From: Chlamydiae bacterium RIFCSPHIGHO2_12_FULL_27_8
GTDB lineage: Bacteria > Chlamydiota > Chlamydiia > Chlamydiales > SM23-39
Direction: 5' to 3'
Length of the DNA stretch: 5,585 nt
Assembly (NCBI GenBank): GCA_001796155.1
Contig: MGLU01000070.1
Coordinates: forward strand, 5,748-11,332
A program made the position numbers and the translations under genes. Positions 1 to 5,585 of this stretch are shown here, in pieces (the stretch's first letter is position 1; each line of letters opens with the position of its first letter). Under the pieces are notes generated by a model, which was not told the origin of the DNA, did not search any database, and worked only from the letters and a program-made list of their open reading frames with translations.

Positions 1-392
1 TTATTTCAATTATTTTAACAGGATTTTTTGTATTTCTCTCAATGCTGATTACTAAATCTTCACATTCATTCACATCTATTTCAATACCTTTGTATATTGT
101 TTTAATTGGATGGATGATGTTAGTTGACAAAAACAGTAAAATATTTTTATTTTTCGCTATACCTATCAAACTTACAAATCTTGTACTGATTGTTATTGGT
201 TTCAGCTTATTTACAAGTTTATCTAATATGAACATCGTATATTTTACAGCGGTATCTTCAAGTGTTTTGATTGCATATTTTTATTCTGTAATAGTCTTTC
301 AAAAAAATGGACCAATAAAAAACATTTATCCATTTGAAAATAAAACTATTAGTTTAACTTCAAAATTTATTGATAAAATAATTAAAAAATAA
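1..392 (+). CDS. Rhomboid-like multi-pass membrane protein, C-terminal part (5' end outside window)
   Basis: The reading frame is open from the left edge (first full codon at 3), so the ATG at 42 is probably internal. 129 residues are visible. They form about four hydrophobic segments: roughly 1-16, 26-41, 57-73 and 78-99, with a further short one at 46-55. A polar, lysine-rich tail ends in IDKIIKK. The stretch KIFLFFAIPIK (46-56) resembles the loop and helix after the catalytic serine helix of rhomboid proteases (often LLFFxxPVKxKWL). VYFTAVSSSVLIAYFY (79-94) aligns with the final rhomboid helix, normally AHLGGxLFGYLY. The catalytic His position is Val84 here and the Gly pair is Ser. The GxSG serine motif is also not seen where expected. 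If the family call is right, this is an inactive rhomboid relative. Family assignment is by pattern memory only; it could be an unrelated membrane protein. Confidence 0.45.
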   Translation, partial: ISIILTGFFVFLSMLITKSSHSFTSISIPLYIVLIGWMMLVDKNSKIFLFFAIPIKLTNLVLIVIGFSLFTSLSNMNIVYFTAVSSSVLIAYFYSVIVFQKNGPIKNIYPFENKTISLTSKFIDKIIKK

Positions 393-394
393 TT

Positions 395-856
395 TTAAAC
401 TTTTTCTTTTCTCTTATTGATAAAAAATTTTTTTAAAAGATCTGTAGAAAGCTCTTCTAAAACACCACCTTCAATTTCTATATTATTAGAAATATTTTTA
501 TTTTCACAATAATTTATAAAATAATCATGAGATCCTATCTTATTGTCTTTAGCCGCATAAACAACTTTTTTTAATCTAGAAAGCAAAATAGCTCCAAAAC
601 ACATTATACATGGTTCAAGCGTTACATAAAGAGTACATTCGTTTAGTCTCCAATCATTTAAAAATGCCTCTGCCTGAGTAATAACAAGCATTTCTGCATG
701 TGCAGTAGCATCTTTTAATGTTTCTACCTGATTATGTGCTTTTACTATAATCCGGTTATTGTATACTATCACAGCACCGATTGGAACTTCATCCTCTGAA
801 AATGCAATTTCAGCCTGTTTTAATGCCTGCAGCATATAAAATTTATTTTGATCCAT
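395..856 (-). CDS. tadA: tRNA-specific adenosine-34 deaminase TadA
   Basis: This zinc-dependent deaminase converts A34 to inosine at the wobble position of tRNA-Arg(ACG) in the cytosol. That lets one tRNA read CGU, CGC and CGA. The 153-residue product has the usual TadA length. Visible motifs are PIGAVIV (25-31), HAE (53-55; His53 is a zinc ligand and Glu55 the proton shuttle), and PCIMC (82-86; Cys83 and Cys86 are zinc ligands). The RLKKVVYAAKDNKIGS stretch that follows is typical of TadA. I chose the ATG at 854-856 because GAGGA (861-865) lies just upstream and because family homology starts there. The same frame stays open to 982, but that extension is Cys/Phe/Lys-rich translated promoter sequence. 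It was probably annotated as cytosine deaminase yfhC in Chlamydia. The gene is transcribed divergently from rpsO and converges on the membrane-protein gene, with stop codons 2 bases apart. Confidence 0.93.
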   Translation of the reverse strand: MDQNKFYMLQALKQAEIAFSEDEVPIGAVIVYNNRIIVKAHNQVETLKDATAHAEMLVITQAEAFLNDWRLNECTLYVTLEPCIMCFGAILLSRLKKVVYAAKDNKIGSHDYFINYCENKNISNNIEIEGGVLEELSTDLLKKFFINKRKEKV

Positions 857-860
857 TATT

Positions 861-865
861 TCCTC
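861..865 (-). promoter_or_regulatory. Shine-Dalgarno site that fixes the tadA start
   Basis: On the minus strand GAGGA sits 4 bases before the ATG at 854-856. It supports the 153-residue TadA over the longer open frame that begins at 982. Confidence 0.75.
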
Positions 866-884
866 AAATTTATATAAAAAAAAT

Positions 885-914
885 ATTTTAATTTTAAAAA
901 GGCAAAAATTACAA
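885..914 (-). promoter_or_regulatory. Candidate sigma70-type promoter for tadA
   Basis: Read on the minus strand, TTGTAA (909-914, 4 of 6 matches to TTGACA) is followed by an 18-base spacer and TAAAAT (885-890, 5 of 6 matches to TATAAT). Transcription would start near 878, giving a leader of about 22 bases with the GAGGA site inside it. The region is so AT-rich that chance -10 boxes are common (TATATAA nearby is an alternative), so this is tentative. Confidence 0.35.
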
Positions 915-934
915 ACTACCTTTTTTATTTTGGG

Positions 935-964
935 TTGAAAACATATTCTACAATAAGATAAAAT
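935..964 (+). promoter_or_regulatory. Candidate sigma70-type promoter for rpsO
   Basis: TTGAAA (935-940, 5 of 6 matches to the -35 consensus) is followed by an 18-base spacer and TAAAAT (959-964, 5 of 6 matches to the -10 consensus). Transcription would start near 971, about 30 bases before the rpsO ATG. Such a leader is too short for the large structured S15 autoregulatory leaders known in some bacteria. It is the best promoter-like pair in the intergenic region. Confidence 0.5.
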
Positions 965-1000
965 AGAGTTAAATAAAAACAAAGTAGGAGTTATACTAAA

Positions 1001-1270
1001 ATGTCTTTAGATAAAGGAACAAAAGAAGAGATAACAAAAAAATTTCAACTCCATGAAAAAGATACAGGTTCAGCAGATGTGCAAATTGCAATTTTGACAG
1101 AAAGAATCGCTGAATTAACTGAACATCTTAAACTTTCACCAAAAGATCATAGTTCAAGACTTGCTCTTTTAAAACTAGTTGGTCAAAGAAGAAAACTTTT
1201 AGATTATTTAAATTCAACTGATACAAAAAGATATCAAACTTTAGTTACAAAACTACAACTTAGAAAATAA
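1001..1270 (+). CDS. rpsO: 30S ribosomal protein S15
   Basis: S15 is a primary 16S rRNA-binding protein that nucleates the platform of the small subunit. The 89-residue product has the standard S15 length. It matches the family along its whole length: [16 protein letters not shown] in the first half, [23 protein letters not shown] in the second (split here as [10 protein letters not shown] and [10 protein letters not shown]), and a C-terminal [13 protein letters not shown] segment. The D-TGS and KDH-SR motifs that contact rRNA are intact. AGGAG at 986-990 is the ribosome binding site, with a rather long spacing of 10 bases. A strong intrinsic terminator starts 6 bases after the stop and pnp follows on the same strand, the widely conserved rpsO-pnp pairing. 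Confidence 0.98.
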   Translation: MSLDKGTKEEITKKFQLHEKDTGSADVQIAILTERIAELTEHLKLSPKDHSSRLALLKLVGQRRKLLDYLNSTDTKRYQTLVTKLQLRK

Positions 1271-1276
1271 TTTAGT

Positions 1277-1302
1277 GCCGGTACTACTTACCGGCTTTTT
1301 TT
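1277..1302 (+). terminator. Intrinsic terminator of rpsO
   Basis: A perfect 7-bp stem, GCCGGTA (1277-1283) with TACCGGC (1289-1295), closes a 5-base loop CTACT and is followed at once by seven T residues (1296-1302). It lies just after the rpsO stop. It should terminate most plus-strand transcripts, leaving pnp to read-through and/or its own promoter. The opposite direction lacks an immediate T-run, so it is one-way. Confidence 0.9.
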
Positions 1303-1310
1303 AAAAAAAC

Positions 1311-1383
1311 TAAAAGATAGAGGACAGATATAAAAATTTTAAAATTAACTTTTGAGTTTTTATCTCTGGTATTCTATCTTTTA
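1311..1383 (+). promoter_or_regulatory. Long hairpin in the pnp leader, possible RNase III / PNPase autoregulatory site
   Basis: The 5' arm 1311-1336 pairs with the 3' arm 1357-1383. The outer 11 bp are perfect (1311-1321 with 1373-1383, TAAAAGATAGA). A small internal defect follows around 1322-1324 and 1369-1372, then 12 positions (1325-1336 with 1357-1368) with one mismatch at 1329/1364. The apical loop 1337-1356 can form a further AAAA/TTTT pairing. The structure starts 8 bases after the terminator T-run and ends 16 bases before the AGGAG site (1400-1404) of pnp, with no T-run behind it, so it is not a terminator. In E. coli a leader hairpin at the same place is cut by RNase III and then used by PNPase for autoregulation; the same role here is inference. 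Confidence 0.55.
1352..1380 (+). promoter_or_regulatory. Weak candidate promoter for pnp inside the leader hairpin
   Basis: TTGAGT (1352-1357) is 17 bases upstream of TATCTT (1375-1380), each matching the consensus at 4 of 6 positions. If used, transcription would begin near 1387 and the transcript would lack the hairpin. It overlaps the 3' arm of the hairpin, so the two readings of this stretch compete. Low confidence because AT-rich DNA produces such pairs by chance. Confidence 0.2.
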
Positions 1384-1409
1384 CATATTACAATTCATTA
1401 GGAGTATTA

Positions 1410-3506
1410 ATGCAACATACAAGACATTCATTCAATTTGAATGGTAAAGAAATAATTTTAGAAACAGGAAAAATTGCAAGACAAGCAAACGGATCAGTTT
1501 TATTACACGCCGGAGACACAACTATCCTTTCAACAGCATGTGCAGCAAAGCAGCCGATGGAAGATGTTGATTTTCTACCTTTAAAGGTCGATTACCAGGA
1601 AAAATTCTCTTCAGCCGGAAAAACACTCGGCGGATTCATTAAACGTGAAGGAAGGCTATCTACAAAAGAAATTCTAATTAGCCGTTTAATAGACAGATCA
1701 ATAAGACCTTTATTTATAGATGGATATTATCAAGACACTCAAGTTTTAAGTTATGTTTATTCATATGATCCATTAAACAAACCGGATGTCTTATCAATAA
1801 TTTCAATATCTGCAGCACTTACAATTTCAGACATTCCATTTATTAAACCTATCGGTGCTGTAAGAGTTGGGTATATTAATGAAGAATTTATAATTAATCC
1901 GACAGAAGAAGAAGTTAAAAAATCATCTTTAGATTTATTAATTGCAGGTTCTAATGACGCAATTTTAATGATTGAAGGATTTTGTAATTTTTTAAGTGAA
2001 GAACAAGTGTTAAAAGCAATCGAAATAGGCCATGAAGCTATAAAAGTTATATGTCATGGTATTTCAGAATTTGCAAAAAAATGCGGAAAAGAAAAAAATT
2101 TAGAAGGTCTATACAAAATAGACCAAAGCATTATTAATGATGTTTCAGAATTTTCTACTCCTTTAATTTTAGAAGCACTATCAATTAAAGAAAAAAAATT
2201 AAGAGAAAAAACTTTTGATGAAACTTTATCAAAAGTAAAAGAAGAATTTAAAATTGGAACTGATGACCAAAAATTTTCATTAAAAGATTTAAATATTGCA
2301 TTTAAAAAAGTCTCTTCAAATCTTATGAGAGATATGATTTTAAATAAAAATATCAGAATTGATGGAAGAACAACTACTGAAATCAGACCAATATCTGTTG
2401 AAACTGCACTTTTTGGTAAAACTCACGGCAGTGCACTCTTTACAAGAGGAGAAACTCAAGCCATTGCAGTTTGTACTCTAGGTGGAGAAACAATGGCTCA
2501 AAAATATGAAGATTTACATGGTGAAGGTCTTCAAAGATTTTATCTTCAATATTATTTCCCTCCTTTTTCAGTTGGCGAAGTTGGCAGATCAGGCCCTCCC
2601 GGAAGACGAGAATTAGGACATGGAAATTTAGCTGAAAGAGCTATTTTAGCTTCTCTTCCGGAACAAAAAGATTTTCCATATACAATTAGACTAGAATCAA
2701 ATATTACAGAATCTAACGGGTCATCTTCTATGGCTTCAGTATGCGGCGGATCACTTGCACTAATGGATGCAGGTGTACCCCTAAAAAGACCGGTTTCAGG
2801 TATTGCTATGGGATTAATTTTAGATGAATCTCAAAAGTATTCTATTCTTTCCGATATTATCGGAGCAGAAGATGCTTTGGGTGATATGGATTTCAAAATT
2901 ACCGGAGATGATACAGGAATTACTGCCTTCCAAATGGATATTAAAGTTGAAGGCATAACAACAGAAATTATGAAAAAAGCTTTAGATCAGGCAAAAGAAG
3001 GAAGAATTCACATTTTGAAAAAAATGCTTGAAGTTTGTCCTAAATCTAAAGATCAAATTTCTACACATGCTCCTAAAATTGAAACCATTCAAATTAATCC
3101 AAGTAAAATTGGAATAGTAATTGGTCCCGGTGGAAAACAAATTAGATCTATTATTGAAGAAACAAATGTTGAAATGGACATTTCAAATGATGGGCTTGTT
3201 TCAATAGTTTCTTCTGATCAAAATGCTTTAAATAGAGCAAAAGAAATTGTTCTAGATTTAACAGCAGAAGTTGAAATTGGAAAAACATACCATGGAAAAG
3301 TAACCTCAATTAAACCGTTTGGCTTATTTGTTAAAATATTTAGTAAAGAAGGATTATGTCATATATCTGAAATTTCACATTCAAGAATTGAAAACATCAA
3401 TGATTTCTTTAAAGAAGGAGATCCTATTGAAGTGAAAGTTTTAGATGTTAACGATAGAGGTCAAATAAAACTTTCTCATAAAGTATTATTAAAGCAAACA
3501 GATTAG
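1410..3506 (+). CDS. pnp: Polyribonucleotide nucleotidyltransferase (PNPase)
   Basis: PNPase degrades RNA 3' to 5' by phosphorolysis, releasing nucleoside diphosphates, and can run in reverse to add tails. It acts as a cytosolic ring trimer and in degradosome-like complexes. The 698-residue product is full length (E. coli about 711). Order of parts: first RNase PH-like domain (about 12-145, with GGFIKREGR at 74-82), all-helical linker (about 150-300), second RNase PH-like domain (about 312-545), KH domain (about 555-615, GPGG loop at 572-575), and S1 domain (about 622-690). The catalytic core is intact: EDALGDMDFK (487-496) gives Asp488, Asp494 and Lys496, equivalent to E. coli Asp486, Asp492 and Lys494. 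The phosphate-binding region NGSSSMASVCGG (436-447) is also present. AGGAG at 1400-1404 is the ribosome binding site, 5 bases from ATG. The 3' end overlaps the stop of the convergent NADAR-like gene by 4 bases. Confidence 0.98.
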   Translation: MQHTRHSFNLNGKEIILETGKIARQANGSVLLHAGDTTILSTACAAKQPMEDVDFLPLKVDYQEKFSSAGKTLGGFIKREGRLSTKEILISRLIDRSIRPLFIDGYYQDTQVLSYVYSYDPLNKPDVLSIISISAALTISDIPFIKPIGAVRVGYINEEFIINPTEEEVKKSSLDLLIAGSNDAILMIEGFCNFLSEEQVLKAIEIGHEAIKVICHGISEFAKKCGKEKNLEGLYKIDQSIINDVSEFSTPLILEALSIKEKKLREKTFDETLSKVKEEFKIGTDDQKFSLKDLNIAFKKVSSNLMRDMILNKNIRIDGRTTTEIRPISVETALFGKTHGSALFTRGETQAIAVCTLGGETMAQKYEDLHGEGLQRFYLQYYFPPFSVGEVGRSGPPGRRELGHGNLAERAILASLPEQKDFPYTIRLESNITESNGSSSMASVCGGSLALMDAGVPLKRPVSGIAMGLILDESQKYSILSDIIGAEDALGDMDFKITGDDTGITAFQMDIKVEGITTEIMKKALDQAKEGRIHILKKMLEVCPKSKDQISTHAPKIETIQINPSKIGIVIGPGGKQIRSIIEETNVEMDISNDGLVSIVSSDQNALNRAKEIVLDLTAEVEIGKTYHGKVTSIKPFGLFVKIFSKEGLCHISEISHSRIENINDFFKEGDPIEVKVLDVNDRGQIKLSHKVLLKQTD

Positions 3507-4120
3507 TTACAATAGATATTTCTTATGAAGCTTGGGAACCTTTTAGGCTCACAATCTTCATAAGAATTTATACCCTTAAAAAGAGTTTCTTTTATTACCG
3601 GTTCTAATTTTCCGGCTGCTTTTAAGTATTGTGATTTTATTTTCAGAAGCATCATTAAATTTTCTAAATTAAACATATTGGAGTCAATAAGTTCTCTATC
3701 CGGTGTATTTAATAAAATAGATAAAAAAGGTTCTTTTTTAATTTTTTTATTCATTAACTTTTCTAAAAAAAAGATTTTTTTGTTATCCCAATCTTTGGCA
3801 ATATGATGGGAAAAATAACTATCCACTGAAATTATTTGAGTTAAAGACACTCTTGTATAGTGTTTTACTATAGACAGTTTATGCGGAAAATATTTTAATG
3901 CCCTAAAAAGTGCTTCTATTGAAGAAAATTCTAATATTTCATCTGTTCCACAAACTTGAATTTTCATAGGAATATTAAACGGATAAGAATTTGATAAACA
4001 AAAGATATCTGATGAAAATACCTGTCTAGAAATTTCGTCTGTTTTTTGGTCTAATGTACTTGTTGAACCAAAACCGGCATAACCTGCTTTAGATTCTTTA
4101 GAAATTGCTGTAATTGTCAT
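3503..4120 (-). CDS. Divergent NADAR-domain (YbiA/COG3236-like) protein
   Basis: This 205-residue soluble protein has no signal peptide or membrane segment. Residues 38-146 follow the NADAR pattern: LSNSYPF (42-48, family SNF-x-P), FSSIEALFRALKYF (65-78, family WPS-x-EH-x-FQAxKF), DWDNKK (110-115), and the run FLEKLMNKKIKKEPFLSILL followed by NTPDRELID. Glu69 and Trp111 align with conserved active-site residues of YbiA-type enzymes. The family's later acidic residue and Trp-Gly motif are replaced by SNMFNLENLM (147-156), so activity is uncertain. Known NADAR proteins are N-glycosidases acting on riboflavin intermediates or removing ADP-ribose from guanine bases; which, if either, applies here is unknown. 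Residues 1-36 are a Ser/Thr/Gly-rich extension. The gene starts 9 bases after the ftsH stop with no Shine-Dalgarno sequence, only an A-run, so it is probably translationally coupled to ftsH. Confidence 0.62.
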   Translation of the reverse strand: MTITAISKESKAGYAGFGSTSTLDQKTDEISRQVFSSDIFCLSNSYPFNIPMKIQVCGTDEILEFSSIEALFRALKYFPHKLSIVKHYTRVSLTQIISVDSYFSHHIAKDWDNKKIFFLEKLMNKKIKKEPFLSILLNTPDRELIDSNMFNLENLMMLLKIKSQYLKAAGKLEPVIKETLFKGINSYEDCEPKRFPSFIRNIYCN

Positions 4121-4129
4121 AATTTTTTT

Positions 4130-5585
4130 TTATATTTGCTGAGGTGCGATGCCTTCATCCGGTTTATTTGTTACTTTAGGTGGAATAGGTGGCGGTGATG
4201 CTTTTTGTAAGTTTTCAGCAATTTTAAGCTTCTTTTTCTTCTCTTCACTATCCCAAGTATCATCCATAATTTTTTTAACATCTTCTTTATCAAGAGTTTC
4301 AAATTCCATTAAAAGAGCTGCCATTAACTCTAATTTTTCTCTATGATTTTCAATAATCGATTTTGCTGATTTATAAGCTTCATCTAAAAGTTTTTTTATT
4401 TCTTTATCAATTGCTTCCGCGGTTTCTTCTGAATAATTTTTATCCTGATATGAACCCATTCCTAAATACTGACCGCTTCTAGATCTCTCCTCATAAGAAA
4501 CCGTACCTAAAGAATCACTCATACCCCATTCACAAATCATCGCTCTTGCCAATTTCGTAGCTTGATTAATATCCTGCTGAGCTCCGGATGAAATATCATC
4601 TAAAAAGAGCTCTTCACCAAGTCTACCGCCCATACAGATAGCTAGTTCATCAATGATTTCTTTTTTTCTATAATTTAATCTATTTTTTTTCGGCATAAAA
4701 TGAGTCGCACCAAGAGAAAAACCTCTTGGAATAATTGTAACTTTATCAACAGGATCTGCATGTTCTACAACAAGCCCTACAATAGCATGGCCGGATTCAT
4801 GGTACGCTGTAATTTTTTTATCCATTTGATCCATTTCTAGGCTTCTTCTCTCTTTACCGAATCTCACTTTATCACATGCTTCCATAGCTTCCTGAGAAGT
4901 TACAGCTTTTCTGTTTTTTCTAGCCGCAGCTAAAGCAGCTTCATTCAAAATATTTTCAAGATCAGCACCGGAAGCTCCCGGTGTTACTTTTGCAATATTC
5001 ATTAAATCTACAGAAGGATCAATTTTAATTTTTCTAGCATGAACTTTTAATATTTCATATCTTCCTTTTACATCAGGTAGATCTAATACAACCTGTCTAT
5101 CAAATCTTCCCGGTCTTAAAAGGGCTCTATCTAAAATATCAGGTCTATTCGTAGCCGCCATTAAAATGACGCCTTCTTTAGTAGTAAAACCATCCATTTC
5201 GACTAAAAGCTGATTTAATGTCTGCTCTCTTTCATCATGCCCACCGCCAATTCCGGCTCCTCTATGTCTTCCTACTGCATCAATCTCATCCATAAAAATA
5301 ATACATGGAGCATTTTTTTTAGCTTGCTCAAAAAGATCTCTAACCCTAGAAGCACCCACTCCCACAAACATTTCGACAAAGTCAGAACCTGAAATTGAAA
5401 AAAACGGTCTGTCAGCTTCTCCGGCCACAGCTTTTGCAATTAAAGTTTTACCGGTTCCGGGAGGTCCGACAAGCAAAACTCCTTTCGGAATTCTTGCACC
5501 CAGAGACGTAAATTTATATGGATCTTTTAAAAAATCCACAATTTCTTCAAGCTCTTCTTTTGCTTCTTCACAACCTGCAACGTCC
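4130..5585 (-). CDS. ftsH: ATP-dependent zinc metalloprotease FtsH (5' end outside window)
   Basis: FtsH is a membrane-anchored hexameric AAA protease that extracts and degrades damaged membrane proteins and short-lived cytosolic regulators. 484 residues are visible, numbered here from the [15 protein letters not shown] codons at the right edge. The N-terminal membrane segments are off-window. Visible parts: Walker A GPPGTGKT (40-47), pore motif MFVGVG (72-77), Walker B IIFMDEID (95-102), second region of homology with LLRPGRFDR (155-163, arginine fingers), zinc site HESGH (262-266), and the third ligand Asp in [16 protein letters not shown] (Asp338). All key residues are intact. The C-terminus is a Lys/Glu-rich helix followed by a Pro-rich tail (SPPPIPPK, about 463-470). 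GTG at 5537-5539 is an internal Val codon (EEIVDFL), not a start. The gene is on the same strand as the NADAR-like gene and just upstream of it. Confidence 0.98.
   Translation of the reverse strand, partial: DVAGCEEAKEELEEIVDFLKDPYKFTSLGARIPKGVLLVGPPGTGKTLIAKAVAGEADRPFFSISGSDFVEMFVGVGASRVRDLFEQAKKNAPCIIFMDEIDAVGRHRGAGIGGGHDEREQTLNQLLVEMDGFTTKEGVILMAATNRPDILDRALLRPGRFDRQVVLDLPDVKGRYEILKVHARKIKIDPSVDLMNIAKVTPGASGADLENILNEAALAAARKNRKAVTSQEAMEACDKVRFGKERRSLEMDQMDKKITAYHESGHAIVGLVVEHADPVDKVTIIPRGFSLGATHFMPKKNRLNYRKKEIIDELAICMGGRLGEELFLDDISSGAQQDINQATKLARAMICEWGMSDSLGTVSYEERSRSGQYLGMGSYQDKNYSEETAEAIDKEIKKLLDEAYKSAKSIIENHREKLELMAALLMEFETLDKEDVKKIMDDTWDSEEKKKKLKIAENLQKASPPPIPPKVTNKPDEGIAPQQI

Noticed and set aside
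42..44. ATG as the start of the left-edge membrane protein
   Set aside because: The frame is open to the edge with hydrophobic residues before this Met and no ribosome binding site upstream, so the gene is more likely cut by the window.
421..437. A-run/T-run palindrome near the end of tadA as a possible bidirectional terminator
   Set aside because: It consists only of A and T with no GC stem, encodes the normal Leu-Leu-Lys-Lys-Phe-Phe segment of TadA, and such runs are frequent in this AT-rich sequence.
857..982. N-terminal extension of tadA to an ATG at 980-982 (42 extra residues)
   Set aside because: The extra residues are Cys/Phe/Lys-rich with no TadA homology, they cover the divergent promoter region, and the ATG at 854-856 has a good Shine-Dalgarno site and gives the normal family length.
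1271..1409. A small RNA or riboswitch gene between rpsO and pnp
   Set aside because: Apart from the rpsO terminator and the leader hairpin I see no conserved riboswitch core, and no second terminator ends an independent transcript.
4149..4346. 65-residue plus-strand open frame rich in Ser and Phe
   Set aside because: It lies antisense inside the C-terminal region of ftsH, has no ribosome binding site, and its composition is what the Lys/Glu-rich ftsH codons give when read on the other strand.
5537..5539. GTG as the start codon of ftsH
   Set aside because: The frame continues upstream to the window edge as [15 protein letters not shown], a conserved FtsH segment, so this GTG encodes an internal Val.

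Overview
This window is an AT-rich bacterial chromosome segment made mostly of housekeeping genes. Five of the six genes can be named or placed in a family with fair confidence. The gene set and order (tadA, rpsO, pnp, then ftsH) match what I remember of Chlamydia trachomatis CT844 to CT841 (yfhC/tadA, rpsO, pnp, ftsH). The FtsH fragment also reads like chlamydial FtsH around its AAA module. I therefore infer a member of the Chlamydiota, probably an AT-rich environmental lineage rather than Chlamydia itself, because an extra gene sits between pnp and ftsH. The genus cannot be decided from this sequence.

Layout. (1) Positions 1-392, plus strand: the C-terminal part of a multi-pass membrane protein that resembles the second half of a rhomboid protease but appears to lack the catalytic histidine. 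(2) Positions 395-856, minus strand: tadA, the tRNA adenosine deaminase, converging on gene 1 with only 2 bases between stop codons. (3) Positions 857-1000: a divergent control region with a candidate promoter on each side, serving tadA and rpsO. (4) Positions 1001-1270, plus strand: rpsO (ribosomal protein S15), followed by a clear intrinsic terminator at 1277-1302. (5) Positions 1303-1409: the pnp leader, which holds a long imperfect hairpin at 1311-1383. (6) Positions 1410-3506, plus strand: pnp, complete with all expected domains. (7) Positions 3503-4120, minus strand: a divergent NADAR-like (YbiA/COG3236-type) protein whose stop codon overlaps the pnp stop. (8) Positions 4130-5585, minus strand: ftsH, cut by the window edge so that only the AAA, protease and C-terminal parts are visible. 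It lies 9 bases upstream of the NADAR-like gene and is probably its operon partner.

How the genes work together. rpsO-pnp is a classic translation and RNA-decay pair. The terminator followed by a long leader hairpin resembles the E. coli rpsO-pnp arrangement, in which RNase III and PNPase control pnp expression. TadA makes the inosine wobble base and is divergently transcribed from this pair. FtsH is the membrane quality-control protease. The NADAR-like gene is the accessory element and the least understood member.

No stretch longer than 300 bases lacks a gene. I saw no tRNA, rRNA, CRISPR array, insertion sequence or attachment site, and no clearly new multi-gene system. The points most worth a second look are the pnp leader hairpin, the NADAR-like protein, a strong excess of the tetranucleotide CCGG, and the apparently inactive rhomboid-like protein.
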